In this document: positions 17,854-27,432 of the stretch, piece after piece
How the letters are laid out: every line of letters begins with the position of its first letter
Numbering within the stretch: the first letter of the stretch is position 1
Origin: GCA-002733465 sp039969155
Lineage (GTDB): Bacteria > Pseudomonadota > Gammaproteobacteria > Enterobacterales > Kangiellaceae
Direction: 5' to 3'
Length of the DNA: 64,000 nucleotides
Assembly: GCA_039969155.1 (NCBI GenBank)
Contig: JBDVOJ010000106.1
Coordinates: forward strand, 1 to 64,000
Made by a program: the position numbers and the translations under genes
Notes under the pieces: generated by a model
Database searches by the model: none
What the model was told of the DNA's origin: nothing
What the model saw: the letters and a program-made list of their open reading frames with translations, nothing else

Positions 17854-18555
17854 ATGAATAGAAGAAAACTCGTCAAAAATCTTCTTCTTACTGGTGTCAC
17901 CGCCGGTTTTTTACCTATGGCTCGTGTTTATTCTCAAGAATATTATGATTTCTATTTTACTCGGTTAAGTTATGAGTCAGGAGATTGGGATGTTGATGAG
18001 CGAATGCCAGCAAACGTGCTTAACTCATTAATTGAATATACTACCATTAGAGTCGACCTCAATGAACGAATCATTCCGCTTGCTGATCCTGCAATGTTGT
18101 CAGCACCTTTTTGTTATTTAGCAGGACATCGACTAGTCGAGTTTAACCACGCCGAAAAGCAAAACTTCGAAACCTATGTTAATAATGGCGGTTTCGTTTT
18201 TGTTGATGATTGTAATCACGATATTGATGGTGTTTTTGCACAAACTTTTGAAGCACAAATGGCTGAAATATTTGGCAAAGACAGTTTAAAGAAAATACCT
18301 AACGACCATCCAATTTATTCTTCTTTCTTTGAATTTGATGGCCCACCGGATACCGGACTTGAGCTCAATGGCTGGGGGGACGATCTTGTTCATGATTATC
18401 TCAAAGCCATCGAAATTGATGGTCGAATTGCGGTACTTTACAGCAATAAAGATTTAGGCTGTGAATGGGACTACGACTTTAGAAATAAACGATTTCTCGC
18501 GGAAGATAATACCAAATTTGCGGTTAATATTATTGTGTATGCAATGACATCCTAA
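17854..18555 (+). CDS. DUF4159 protein with Tat-like signal
   Basis: 233 residues. The N terminus MNRRKLVKNLLLTGVTAG is a twin-arginine or similar export signal, so the body is probably periplasmic. The rest matches DUF4159: FTRLSYESGDW, a core with CYLAGHRLVEF, NNGGFVFVDDCNHD, IPNDHPIYSSFFEF and AVNIIVYAMT at the end. The fold resembles class I glutamine-amidotransferase-like domains, but its function is unknown. DUF4159 genes are regularly found beside MoxR, DUF58 and BatA genes, as here: MoxR starts 73 bases downstream. Confidence 0.87.
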   Translation: MNRRKLVKNLLLTGVTAGFLPMARVYSQEYYDFYFTRLSYESGDWDVDERMPANVLNSLIEYTTIRVDLNERIIPLADPAMLSAPFCYLAGHRLVEFNHAEKQNFETYVNNGGFVFVDDCNHDIDGVFAQTFEAQMAEIFGKDSLKKIPNDHPIYSSFFEFDGPPDTGLELNGWGDDLVHDYLKAIEIDGRIAVLYSNKDLGCEWDYDFRNKRFLAEDNTKFAVNIIVYAMTS

Positions 18556-18628
18556 CTAGACTTCACCAGTTAATTTCTGCGCTTTAAAGGCCTTATTGTT
18601 CAAAAGCTAAAATACTTGGATTTAAAAG

Positions 18629-19621
18629 ATGAACGAACAACAGATACTAGAAAAAATAGCCAAACTTGAATTGGTCAAGCAAGAGATTGCCAAGGTCATT
18701 GTTGGGCAGGAGTTAATCGTCGAGGAATTGCTAATTAGCATCTTGGCCGGCGGTCACTGTTTACTTGAGGGTGTTCCGGGGCTCGCCAAGACTTTATTAG
18801 TTAGCACGCTAGCCAAAACAATGGAGTTAGACTTTCATCGAGTTCAATTTACCCCTGACTTGATGCCCAGTGACATTGTTGGCACAGAAATTTTAGAAGA
18901 AGATCACACCAGTGGAAAACGTTTTTTTAAATTTCAACAAGGCCCAGTGTTTACTAATATTTTACTCGCCGATGAAATCAACCGTACGCCACCTAAAACT
19001 CAAGCTGCACTTTTAGAAGCTATGCAAGAAAAACGTGTCAGTTATGCTGGAAAGACTCACACTTTACCACAACCTTTTTTTGTTTTAGCAACCCAAAACC
19101 CGGTCGAACAATCCGGAACCTATCCACTTCCGGAAGCTCAGTTAGATCGCTTTCTGATGTTTATTCGAGTCGGTTATCCTACAGAACAAGAAGAAGTGGA
19201 AATCCTAAAGAGAACGACAGGAACGACTAGCACTGAACTACACAGTATTATGGATGCGGAAGAAATCATCTCGTTACAGTCTTTGGCGAGGGAAGTGGAA
19301 GTGTCGGATGCTTTGCTAGGTTACGTTACCCGACTAGTCAGACAAACTCGTCCAAATGAATCACAGGTAACCATGATAACTGAATATGCTCGTTGGGGAG
19401 CAGGTCCTAGAGCTGGCCAAGCATTGATTCTTTGTGCTAAGGCTAGAGCACTACTTAATAGACGTTTTGCAGTGACGCTCGACGACATTGAATTTGTAGC
19501 TCCTTCAATTTTGAGGCACCGAGTGCTCACCAATTTCCAAGCTGAAGCGGATGGAATATCAACCGACAAACTAGTTAGCGAACTGCTGGCTAAAGTCGCC
19601 AAGCCAGCCAGTAAACTCTAA
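18629..19621 (+). CDS. MoxR-family AAA+ ATPase
   Basis: 330 residues, standard length for MoxR. Walker A LEGVPGLAKT near residues 46-55, Walker B ILLADEINRTPPKTQAALLE, sensor 1 FVLATQNPVEQ and an arginine-finger region LPEAQLDRFLMF are all present; the C-terminal lid contains RHRVLTNFQAE. MoxR ATPases act as chaperone-like remodellers together with VWA-domain proteins, and the next gene supplies a DUF58 protein with a VWA-like metal site. It is part of a tight operon running from 17854 to at least 26234. Confidence 0.96.
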   Translation: MNEQQILEKIAKLELVKQEIAKVIVGQELIVEELLISILAGGHCLLEGVPGLAKTLLVSTLAKTMELDFHRVQFTPDLMPSDIVGTEILEEDHTSGKRFFKFQQGPVFTNILLADEINRTPPKTQAALLEAMQEKRVSYAGKTHTLPQPFFVLATQNPVEQSGTYPLPEAQLDRFLMFIRVGYPTEQEEVEILKRTTGTTSTELHSIMDAEEIISLQSLAREVEVSDALLGYVTRLVRQTRPNESQVTMITEYARWGAGPRAGQALILCAKARALLNRRFAVTLDDIEFVAPSILRHRVLTNFQAEADGISTDKLVSELLAKVAKPASKL

Positions 19622-19641
19622 ATTGTCAGTGCCAGTTAACC

Positions 19642-20568
19642 ATGCACCGCTTAATTGACCCTAAGACTATAGCAAGAATCAAAGATCTGCCGCTTGTCGC
19701 AAAGACTATCGCTGAGGGATTTTTGATCGGACACCAAGCCAGTACCCAGCGTGGCGTGGGACTAGAGTTTAGTCAATATAGGGCATATCAAGAAGGCGAT
19801 GAGCTTAATCGCATTGACTGGAAACTATTTGCTCGAAGTGATCGATATTACGTCAGAGAGGCGGAGCGAGAAAGTGAAATAGACGTTTGGTTCTTACTCG
19901 ATAGTAGTGCGTCTATGTTGCAGCATTCGGGACCAAACGGTGATGTCCGTGGGCTCAATAAACTAGAGTATGCCAAGCACTTGATAGCTAGCCTAAGTTA
20001 TATTGCCAATAAACAAGGTGACTCCTTTGGTTTAGTCTCTTTAAATGACAAACAATTTGATCAATCCCCTAAAACCAAAACCTTTGTTCCGAGCGGTAAA
20101 GGAGAACGCCATTGGCAGCGTCTACTAATTGAACTAAGCAATATTAAGTCGGGAGTTATTTTTCCGAAATTAAGTCTCCTCAAACCAATATTCGAACAAA
20201 TGAATAGGCCTTCGATCATATTTGTTTTAAGCGACTTCTACCAACAAGATAACGAAATCACAAATTTTGTTTCAAAGTTAAACTCCAATTTGTCAGAAGT
20301 AATAGCTCTTCCTTTAAATACACACGACGAGTTAACCTTTAATTACAGCGGACCGATTCGATTCAAAGACCTCGAATCGGAACAAGAGATACTAGTCTCT
20401 GCAAAATCAGCTAAACAGAATTATTTACAAGCGTTGAGCAATTATAAAACTGAATTAAAACAACAGTTTTCCGAACGCAATATAAGCCACTACGAACTGA
20501 ATATTGACGAGCCATTAGATGCAGGCTTGTTTGCTTATTTAAAGCATCGTCAAAGGCGTTTGAGTTAA
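19642..20568 (+). CDS. DUF58 domain protein (VWA-like)
   Basis: 308 residues, cytoplasmic, 20 bases after MoxR. The DUF58 signature FSQYRAYQEGDELNRIDWKL is followed by ESEIDVWFLLDSSASM, which carries a D-x-S-x-S metal-ion-dependent adhesion site as in von Willebrand A domains. Such proteins are thought to be the adaptor partners of MoxR ATPases. Its stop codon overlaps the start of the next gene (TAATG), so expression is coupled. Confidence 0.93.
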   Translation: MHRLIDPKTIARIKDLPLVAKTIAEGFLIGHQASTQRGVGLEFSQYRAYQEGDELNRIDWKLFARSDRYYVREAERESEIDVWFLLDSSASMLQHSGPNGDVRGLNKLEYAKHLIASLSYIANKQGDSFGLVSLNDKQFDQSPKTKTFVPSGKGERHWQRLLIELSNIKSGVIFPKLSLLKPIFEQMNRPSIIFVLSDFYQQDNEITNFVSKLNSNLSEVIALPLNTHDELTFNYSGPIRFKDLESEQEILVSAKSAKQNYLQALSNYKTELKQQFSERNISHYELNIDEPLDAGLFAYLKHRQRRLS

Positions 20569-21908
20569 TGAGCACCGTCTCCCAGTTCATAGTAAGCAAC
20601 CCGCTTGCAAGTATAGGATTTATTAGCTTGCTAATTCCTATATTGATTCACTTGTTCAATCCAAATCGTGGTAAGACCGTTTTAATTGGCAACTTGCAAT
20701 TGATAAAAAAAGTAATAAACAAAACCGTAACAGAAGTTAAACTAAGGCAATGGTTATTACTTGCAACTCGATTAACCTTCCTTAGTATTCTTACATTGAT
20801 AATTATAGAACTAATCTTTCCTAAGACTTCATCAGAAGAGCAAAATCAAGCCGTTTTTGTTACTCCTGCTTGGCTTCAACAAGCGAGTGAACAAGAAAAG
20901 GAAAAAGTTTTATCGACGCATTTGGAGCAAGCCATCCACTTGATGACTCCCGGTTTCAAATCAATTACCCAACTTTCAAAGCAAAAAGATTTTCCACTCG
21001 ATAATTACTCCTTAGATAGCTTACTTAGCGAAGCTTCCGCTAAACACCTACTAGCAGCTAAAAACACAATCTACTTCAATCAGCGAACAGATTTTTTAGC
21101 GCTAAACAGGAATTCATTGTTTGCAATAAACACGAAAGAAACTTCTATCGAGTGGGTTCAATTAGAAGAAAGCTCCCCTAATAACAACCAAGCGATACCC
21201 ATAAGCGTATTCTATTCTTCAGATAGAGCGGCAGACTATAAGTTGCTTCATTTAGCATTTGATAGCCTCCTTACAACAAGGCCTCAACTCTCAATTCGTT
21301 ATCTTCCTTTACCAGATAGTTCAGGTGACCAGCTCTTTAGACAGCTTGATAATAGAGTACCAGAAGACACTACATCAGAGGTGTTTTTTTGGTTGAGTTC
21401 AAAGCCTGTTCCCGAAGCGTTACAACAAAAAATTCGGAAAGGAAGTTTATTGTTTAATGATTCAAACTTAGTTGCTTTGAATAACAAGCAAACGCATGTT
21501 TCTGTTCAAGGACTCGATTTTAACATCTATCATCAATTGCCTAAACGTAACAATAAAGACTTCATTCCAATTTGGAGCAGTCCGGACAATTCAGTTATTA
21601 GCTTTCAACCATTGGGTAAAGGTCGACTTTACCAATTCCACAGTCGATTTAACCCCGATTGGAATAACCTCAAACAAGGCGCGGTTCTTTTAGAACTGCT
21701 AGAAAAATTGCTAGCGCTTGCTAATACGAATAACAACGTGGCGGTTTCTGATACCGAGCTGCTAGTCAATTGGAACGATAAACCCATTGACGACAAAGAT
21801 CTGTCATCCAGTTTCGCAACACATAGAAACCTTTTTATCCTACTACTTATGATAGTGTGGTTACTAGAAAGAGTCCTTTCCGAAAGCAGGGTTTATAATC
21901 ATGATTAA
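20568..21908 (+). CDS. BatA-like membrane protein
   Basis: 446 residues. The N-terminal BatA-type region has a first helix (LASIGFISLLIPILIHLFNP), a cytoplasmic basic loop and a second helix (about 62-82). A periplasmic domain of roughly 330 residues and a C-terminal helix (LFILLLMIVWLLERVL) follow. It lacks the VWA domain of classical BatA, since that role falls to DUF58. Translation is coupled to the genes on both sides (1-base overlap upstream, 8-base overlap downstream). It is probably a structural or docking part of the MoxR system in the inner membrane. Confidence 0.82.
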   Translation: MSTVSQFIVSNPLASIGFISLLIPILIHLFNPNRGKTVLIGNLQLIKKVINKTVTEVKLRQWLLLATRLTFLSILTLIIIELIFPKTSSEEQNQAVFVTPAWLQQASEQEKEKVLSTHLEQAIHLMTPGFKSITQLSKQKDFPLDNYSLDSLLSEASAKHLLAAKNTIYFNQRTDFLALNRNSLFAINTKETSIEWVQLEESSPNNNQAIPISVFYSSDRAADYKLLHLAFDSLLTTRPQLSIRYLPLPDSSGDQLFRQLDNRVPEDTTSEVFFWLSSKPVPEALQQKIRKGSLLFNDSNLVALNNKQTHVSVQGLDFNIYHQLPKRNNKDFIPIWSSPDNSVISFQPLGKGRLYQFHSRFNPDWNNLKQGAVLLELLEKLLALANTNNNVAVSDTELLVNWNDKPIDDKDLSSSFATHRNLFILLLMIVWLLERVLSESRVYNHD

Positions 21909-24288
21909 TTCACTGCTTCTAACTTATAAAAAAACGACTCTCGCAAACAGCTTAATAATCGCAATCTCACTAGGCTTGTTTGTTTTCACCTCCGTCTGTT
22001 GGCTGAGTAATACTTTGGCCATCAACGCAGCTATCGCTAGTATTGTAGTCTCTTTAATAATCTCTTTGAGAACCAAACAATTTTTGAAGATTAGCTCTAG
22101 AGACTTTCTTGAACACATCAATCGAAGCTGTCCCGAGTATCAAGAAAGCGCTCAACTATTAGAAGCAACCAATGGTTTATCCACCCTGCAGTTACTTCAA
22201 AAAAAGAAAGTAGAGGAACAATTCCGCAAAGATTTAACCACTGGAAAACTACAGGTTTTGCAGCCCCAAGTAAAATTTTTCACGCCATTTCTACTGCTTA
22301 TTTTTTCATTAATAAATTTTAGTCTCGGAGATGAACTGCGCAGTCTGTTTGAAAGTTATAACAGCCAGAATACCAATAGTGACATTGCCACAAATCAGGA
22401 CAAAGCAAACCAAAAAAACTCGCCAACACCTACCCTTATTAGCCATAAAATTGATATTGAATTTCCGAGTTATACCAATAAAGCGCCAATATCCTCGAGC
22501 CAGCTTGACATTGAGGCACTACAAGGTTCCAACATTAAGGGGGTAATAGAGTTTAGTAGACCAGAATTGGAGTACTTTTATTCGCGCTCAGGCAAGCCTC
22601 CGACCGCTATGACTAGACAGCAGTCTAAATTCACTTTTCATGACAAAGCAGATCAAACCGCGTTGTACAAGTTCAGTTATAAAGCGCAAGATAAATTAGT
22701 CGAACTAGACGGCATTTACACCATTACCGTAATCCGAGATACGGCAGCTAAAGTGACCATCATCGAACCACGTACAACACTACTAGAATTTGGTAAATCA
22801 GAAACACCCCGATTTTCCATAAATGCCAATATCAAAGATGATTTTGGAGTCAGTGATGTAAAGATACTAGCGTCCGTTGCTAAGGGGTCTGGAGAAGCGG
22901 TCAAGTTCAGAGATAAAATATTTCGATTCAAAGCTACCGATATCACTCCACAAGAGAATTTGAGCACAAAAACTAGCGGCTACTTTCAAAACGCTAACTA
23001 TCAAAAATCTTGGAGTCTAAACGAGCTGCAAATGGAACCAGGTGACGAGGCCTACTTTAGTTTGCATGTTTTAGACAATAAGCAACCCGAACATCAACTT
23101 AGTAAGTCTAGTAGTATTATCGTCCGCTGGCTCGATGATGATGACATTGAACTAGCGCTTGAAGGAATTCAAATAAGGTTCGTTCCTGAGTACTTTCGAA
23201 GTCAACGCCAAATCATTATTGAGACAGAACAACTAATTGCTGACGGCAAGGATTTTAATCGCGACAAATTTGAAGAAATCTCAACCGATCTCGGCCGTTC
23301 TCAAAGTGATTTAAAACAAAAATACGGACAATACTTAGGCGATGAATTTGGTGAAGGTCAAGGAGCTCAACTCGGTCTAGCGGATGGTTATCATGGTGGT
23401 GAAACCATGTCGTCCGGGGAAGCATCAGCAGGATTAGATCAAGCCGACCAAAAAAATGATAGAGATTCACACAGCGGAGAAGAACATAGCGAAGACCATC
23501 ATCTTGAACAAGACCGCCATTCGCAAAATAATCAGTTAGACGATTCCGAGCATGGACATCAACATCATGATGACGACAACAGCGCGTCTAACGATTTAAG
23601 TGGCGCACAACAACTAATCGATCAATTCGGACACAAACATTCCTCGATAGAAGTAGCCCCGCTATCGAGTAAAGACCCTAAAAGTTGGATGAAAATGGCC
23701 GTGAATGAAATGTGGCAAGCAGAGCTTCACCTGATGATGTCGGAACCAGTTAAAGCCCTTCCGTATGAGTATCAGGCCTACAAGTATTTAAAACTGGCTC
23801 GCCAAGCTGAGAGAATTTATGCGAAACGACTTGGATTCGAGCCGCCCCCCGTATCGGAAGAGCGTCGACTAACGGGAGAACTAAAGGCGATTTTAGAGTA
23901 TGACTTGGTACAAGTCGATTCAACCGACAGCGATTCAGACTCCGAATTATTTAGAACGACCTATCAGATGTTGAATAAATTGGAAGCGCTGAGGGAGCCC
24001 GTATTAACTGAGGAACAACAATCAACTTTATCTAACACAAGTCAAAGATTGCTGGCTCTTTCGGAGAAGCGACCGGTTCTAGTTAAATATGCCGCTATTT
24101 CAGAAAAGCTAGCCCTCGCTAAAACATTAGAATTGAAAAATTGCGATAGCTGCGCTTCCGACCTGAAAGCAAAGTTATGGCAACTTATTCCGACGCCCCT
24201 CAGCCGTCCTATGCGAGCGAATAAGCGAAGTAACATTAATGATGGTTTACGAAAACGTTTCATCGAAGCAAGTGGTGATGCTTTATGA
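21901..24288 (+). CDS. DUF4175-like large membrane protein with His/Asp-rich segment
   Basis: 795 residues. Two N-terminal membrane helices (about 15-55) and a third near 125-145 precede a long periplasmic part with Ig-like strands (about 170-400), a helical segment, and a low-complexity stretch at about residues 515-580 rich in His, Asp and Glu (runs such as HGHQHHDDD). This is followed by a helical domain (EMWQAELHLMMSEPVKALPY) and two Cys in NCDSCASD near the C terminus. Overall layout matches the DUF4175-type protein seen in MoxR/DUF58 operons; the assignment is from architecture and context. The His/Asp stretch could bind divalent metal, or be a mere linker. It overlaps the next gene by ATGA. 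Confidence 0.75.
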   Translation: MINSLLLTYKKTTLANSLIIAISLGLFVFTSVCWLSNTLAINAAIASIVVSLIISLRTKQFLKISSRDFLEHINRSCPEYQESAQLLEATNGLSTLQLLQKKKVEEQFRKDLTTGKLQVLQPQVKFFTPFLLLIFSLINFSLGDELRSLFESYNSQNTNSDIATNQDKANQKNSPTPTLISHKIDIEFPSYTNKAPISSSQLDIEALQGSNIKGVIEFSRPELEYFYSRSGKPPTAMTRQQSKFTFHDKADQTALYKFSYKAQDKLVELDGIYTITVIRDTAAKVTIIEPRTTLLEFGKSETPRFSINANIKDDFGVSDVKILASVAKGSGEAVKFRDKIFRFKATDITPQENLSTKTSGYFQNANYQKSWSLNELQMEPGDEAYFSLHVLDNKQPEHQLSKSSSIIVRWLDDDDIELALEGIQIRFVPEYFRSQRQIIIETEQLIADGKDFNRDKFEEISTDLGRSQSDLKQKYGQYLGDEFGEGQGAQLGLADGYHGGETMSSGEASAGLDQADQKNDRDSHSGEEHSEDHHLEQDRHSQNNQLDDSEHGHQHHDDDNSASNDLSGAQQLIDQFGHKHSSIEVAPLSSKDPKSWMKMAVNEMWQAELHLMMSEPVKALPYEYQAYKYLKLARQAERIYAKRLGFEPPPVSEERRLTGELKAILEYDLVQVDSTDSDSDSELFRTTYQMLNKLEALREPVLTEEQQSTLSNTSQRLLALSEKRPVLVKYAAISEKLALAKTLELKNCDSCASDLKAKLWQLIPTPLSRPMRANKRSNINDGLRKRFIEASGDAL

Positions 24289-26234
24289 CCGACTGGAATA
24301 TTCTGTTTGACTCAACCACCAACTTCGTCATTTTATTGTTGGTAGTGTCAACATTTAGCTATTCTACGTTCAAACTCAATAGACGACAGGCTAGTAGGCC
24401 TTTAAGTTATCGAATTTTTTTTAGTTCTTTAAATCTTATATTTAGTTTATCAGTGCTAGGGTTATTGCTACAGCCAAGTTTTCCAAGCAGCGAACCAACA
24501 TTAGCGACAATTTATATCGCCAATCAAGGAAACTTACCTAAAGAATTAAAAAGCAATGAATACTTATACTTAAAAGACGATGTAGAGTTAGAGCACGACT
24601 ATTTAGCTCGCTATCGACAAAAAATCATCTATCAACCCGAACAAGTTTTACTTAAGCAGCCTACGCTTAAACGCTTATTGATAATTGGAGATGGTTTACT
24701 CCCTTCTCAATTGGCACAATTTCATCATTTAGAATTAAGCATCCAACCCAACCCGGTGACTACTGGAGTCATCTATCCTAGTTGGCAGCCAAACCTAGAT
24801 GCAGGTAGCCAACTCGAATTTAGTGCAACCTTTCAAAGTGGTGACCAATCAATTTATCGAGTCAAATTAATTAATCCTGCACAGCAAGTTGAAGATGAAG
24901 TTTCCGTAATTAATGGTGATGATTTTGTGCTTAATGCTCTTCCAAAAGTTACAGGAAATCATTTGTATCAATTAGTCATATCAGATCAAACTGAAAACGT
25001 TGTTAATGAACAATCGATACCTATTGTAGTAAACCAATCAATCTCAGCGAAAATCCTAATCGTTCAGTCTGCACCATCTTTCGAATCAAAACACATCCAA
25101 AATTGGGCAGGCGAAATAGGCGCAGAAATATTGATCAGAACGAGAATTAGTAAAGATAAATTTATGACTCGCTCTACTAACTTTTCACAACCACTGAAGT
25201 CAAAACCTCAATTTCTAATCAGTGAAAAAGTATTAACTCAATTTGATGTCTTAGTTCTGGATGCTAGGGAATTGCAATTTTTTGATCAACAAGAAATAGG
25301 CAACTTGGCCAAGGCCGCAAAAGACGGCTTAGGCATCGTAGTAAGAACCGATGGATCATTGAGCTCTGAAGATAGCGATCAACTACCGGATTTTTTGTCA
25401 CGGTTTGGTATTAAACCGATTACTCAAGTTATTCGAGTAGATTTAATCGCCCACAATCAGTTAGACGATAGTCGCATCTTTGCTGACAGTGTCCTGCTTA
25501 GCGCTGAACCATTATTTAACATTCAAAAACCAGTAAAGCATCTTGCTCCACTGATTGTTACACCGCAGGGATATGTCGTGGTGGCACAAAAACACTATGG
25601 CTTGGGAAAAATTTCATTAAGCGTAATTAAGCAGAGTCACCAATTAAGAACATCTTCTCAAGCAAAAGCACATAGTCAATTATGGAGTCATATAATTGAA
25701 AATACTGCAAGGGCATACAACGCTCCTGAGATAACTATCGAAAACGAAATGGGTATCATTCTGCAAAATCACAAAATAGACTTATGCAGAGAATCAGATC
25801 CTCTTACAGAAAAGCAATCTGCTGCAGAATCAAGCGAAATTGATTTCTCAAAAAGCAATATGAAGATAAAAGAAGCCGCTGAGATTAGAACTCTCAATCT
25901 GTCGAGTTCATTAACTTCTGTCAAGGTTGACCTGAGGACTACAATAATGAATTCAAGAAAGCACTGCGGCAGCTACTGGCCCTCCGCAAGCGGATGGCAA
26001 AAAGTCATAGTTTCCGGTATCGATCGTTATTTTTACGTTCATCCAGCTAACAGCTGGCTCGCAGCTCAACAAAACACTCGCTTAAATGCCACTCAAACTA
26101 GAATTGCCACTTGGAATCCAGCCACTTTTGAAAGCGACCACCAAAAGCCAATAAATGACTGGTACTATTGGTTGCTAATAGTTGTATGTAGTAGCCTAAT
26201 TTGGATCGAACGAAAGTTTTGGTCTAACCAATAA
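24285..26234 (+). CDS. Membrane protein with amidotransferase-like periplasmic domain
   Basis: 649 residues, overlapping the previous gene by four bases. Two N-terminal membrane helices (about 12-28 and 46-64), a long periplasmic body, and one C-terminal helix (YYWLLIVVCSSLIWIERK). The middle (about 255-480) alternates strands and helices (AKILIVQSAP, FDVLVLDAREL, GLGIVVRTDG, GRFGI-like turn) as in the class I glutamine amidotransferase-like domains often encoded last in MoxR/DUF58/BatA operons. No catalytic triad is visible, so a non-enzymatic role is likely. Two or three Cys occur in the C-terminal third. Confidence 0.72.
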   Translation: MTDWNILFDSTTNFVILLLVVSTFSYSTFKLNRRQASRPLSYRIFFSSLNLIFSLSVLGLLLQPSFPSSEPTLATIYIANQGNLPKELKSNEYLYLKDDVELEHDYLARYRQKIIYQPEQVLLKQPTLKRLLIIGDGLLPSQLAQFHHLELSIQPNPVTTGVIYPSWQPNLDAGSQLEFSATFQSGDQSIYRVKLINPAQQVEDEVSVINGDDFVLNALPKVTGNHLYQLVISDQTENVVNEQSIPIVVNQSISAKILIVQSAPSFESKHIQNWAGEIGAEILIRTRISKDKFMTRSTNFSQPLKSKPQFLISEKVLTQFDVLVLDARELQFFDQQEIGNLAKAAKDGLGIVVRTDGSLSSEDSDQLPDFLSRFGIKPITQVIRVDLIAHNQLDDSRIFADSVLLSAEPLFNIQKPVKHLAPLIVTPQGYVVVAQKHYGLGKISLSVIKQSHQLRTSSQAKAHSQLWSHIIENTARAYNAPEITIENEMGIILQNHKIDLCRESDPLTEKQSAAESSEIDFSKSNMKIKEAAEIRTLNLSSSLTSVKVDLRTTIMNSRKHCGSYWPSASGWQKVIVSGIDRYFYVHPANSWLAAQQNTRLNATQTRIATWNPATFESDHQKPINDWYYWLLIVVCSSLIWIERKFWSNQ

Positions 26235-26268
26235 GATTTTTAAGTCATCACTCATCAGGGAGAACACT

Positions 26269-26826
26269 ATGAAGCAAATGATTACCTCAGCTTTAATTCT
26301 TTTGACAATAAGTATACATCTCAATCTTTACGCCGAAAGTAACGACCAACCTAAACCAGTGAAAGGACCGGTTTTTACCGAATATGGACCAGTTTTTAAG
26401 ATGGAAGACAGAGACGTTCCTTTGACAAAGAACTTCAAGTACAAAGTTTTCTTTGATGTAACCGAACCGGCAAAACAAACCTTCAATCTTAATCGGCGGA
26501 TTGAAAGCGTCGCTCGTTTTATCAATATGCACGCGATGAACGGGGTTAAAGTAGAAGATATGCAAATCGCCGTTGTTTTGCACGGTGGTGCGACAAGAGA
26601 TGCATTAAATCAAGAGGCTTATCAAGAAAAATATATGGATGAGAATCCTACTCTTGATTTGATTGAACAGTTACATGCTAAAGGCGTTAAGTTTTACCTG
26701 TGCGGCCAAAGTCTTTATTTTATGCAGCACAAAAAGTCCGATCTAGCGCCTCAAATTCAACTAGCCCTTTCGGCGATGACAACGTCAACCCAATTACAAG
26801 CCGATGGATTCACGTTGATTCCTTAA
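26269..26826 (+). CDS. Secreted DsrE-family protein
   Basis: 185 residues with a Sec signal peptide (ITSALILLTISIHLNLYA, cleaved near residue 22). The body has the DsrE/DsrF fold: FFDVTEPAKQTFNLNRRIES, IAVVLHGGATRDAL and GVKFYLCGQSLYFM, the last carrying the single Cys at the position where sulfur-relay DsrE proteins hold theirs. Cytoplasmic relatives pass persulfide sulfur; the periplasmic ones are uncharacterised. It begins 34 bases after the MoxR operon with GGGAGAA before the ATG, so it could be read as that operon's last gene. Confidence 0.85.
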   Translation: MKQMITSALILLTISIHLNLYAESNDQPKPVKGPVFTEYGPVFKMEDRDVPLTKNFKYKVFFDVTEPAKQTFNLNRRIESVARFINMHAMNGVKVEDMQIAVVLHGGATRDALNQEAYQEKYMDENPTLDLIEQLHAKGVKFYLCGQSLYFMQHKKSDLAPQIQLALSAMTTSTQLQADGFTLIP

Positions 26827-26850
26827 GCGCTATTCACAATAGATAAAGGG

Positions 26851-27240
26851 TTAATCGTCGCTGGAATGTTCAGAGCTTTTAGATTGTTTACCAAACAATC
26901 GACTGAGCTCTGGACGAAGTTTTCCAGTTAATGCCATATAGAACATCTTGTAATCTCCCATAAGCGACCAAAGCGGATATTGGAATGTTGCAGGGCGATT
27001 TTTTTCGATAAAAAAATGGCCAATCCATGCAGGTCCATAACCCGCCACCAATACTATTGGTAACCACGCCCACATTTGATTGAATAGAAAAATGATCAGT
27101 AACACAGCCGATAATACTGTGCCAAAATAGTGTAATGCTCGACAGTTTATCAATCGATGTTCGTATAAGTAATAAGGCCAAAATGCTTCGAAGCTTTGAT
27201 ATCGTTCTTCACTTACTTTAAATGGCTCTGACATGGTCAC
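26851..27240 (-). CDS. Mpo1-like (DUF962) membrane protein
   Basis: 129 residues. Family signature YEHRLINCRALHYFGT near the N terminus, two to three membrane helices (VLLIIFLFNQMWAWLPIVLV) and GPAWIGHFFIEKNRPATF followed by YPLWSLMGDYKMF. Yeast Mpo1 is an iron-dependent dioxygenase acting on 2-hydroxy fatty acids, and the conserved His residues (H in EHR, LHYFG, GHFF) fit a metal centre. The bacterial substrate is unknown. It is convergent with the DsrE gene. Confidence 0.88.
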   Translation of the reverse strand: MTMSEPFKVSEERYQSFEAFWPYYLYEHRLINCRALHYFGTVLSAVLLIIFLFNQMWAWLPIVLVAGYGPAWIGHFFIEKNRPATFQYPLWSLMGDYKMFYMALTGKLRPELSRLFGKQSKSSEHSSDD

Positions 27241-27383
27241 TTACCTCCCAATTTAGCGTTCTAGTTTTGAAATCTAGTTGGTACTTTCAATCCTTCAGGC
27301 TAAATGACCTAAAGGCTTCGTTGTAACAACCATACAAAAAATATTAAACCAATTCCACTAAAGTCGACTTCGACAAAAATAAA

Positions 27384-27404
27384 AAAGCCCCAAAAAGGGG
27401 CTTT
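27384..27404 (-). terminator. Rho-independent terminator of the FKBP gene
   Basis: AAAGCCCC/GGGGCTTT stem with a 5-nt loop. On the minus strand the 3' arm runs into TTTTTTATTTTTG, so it terminates transcription from 28272 leftwards. Confidence 0.9.
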
Positions 27405-27432
27405 AAAGATAGCTTGCAACTCGACTAATGAT

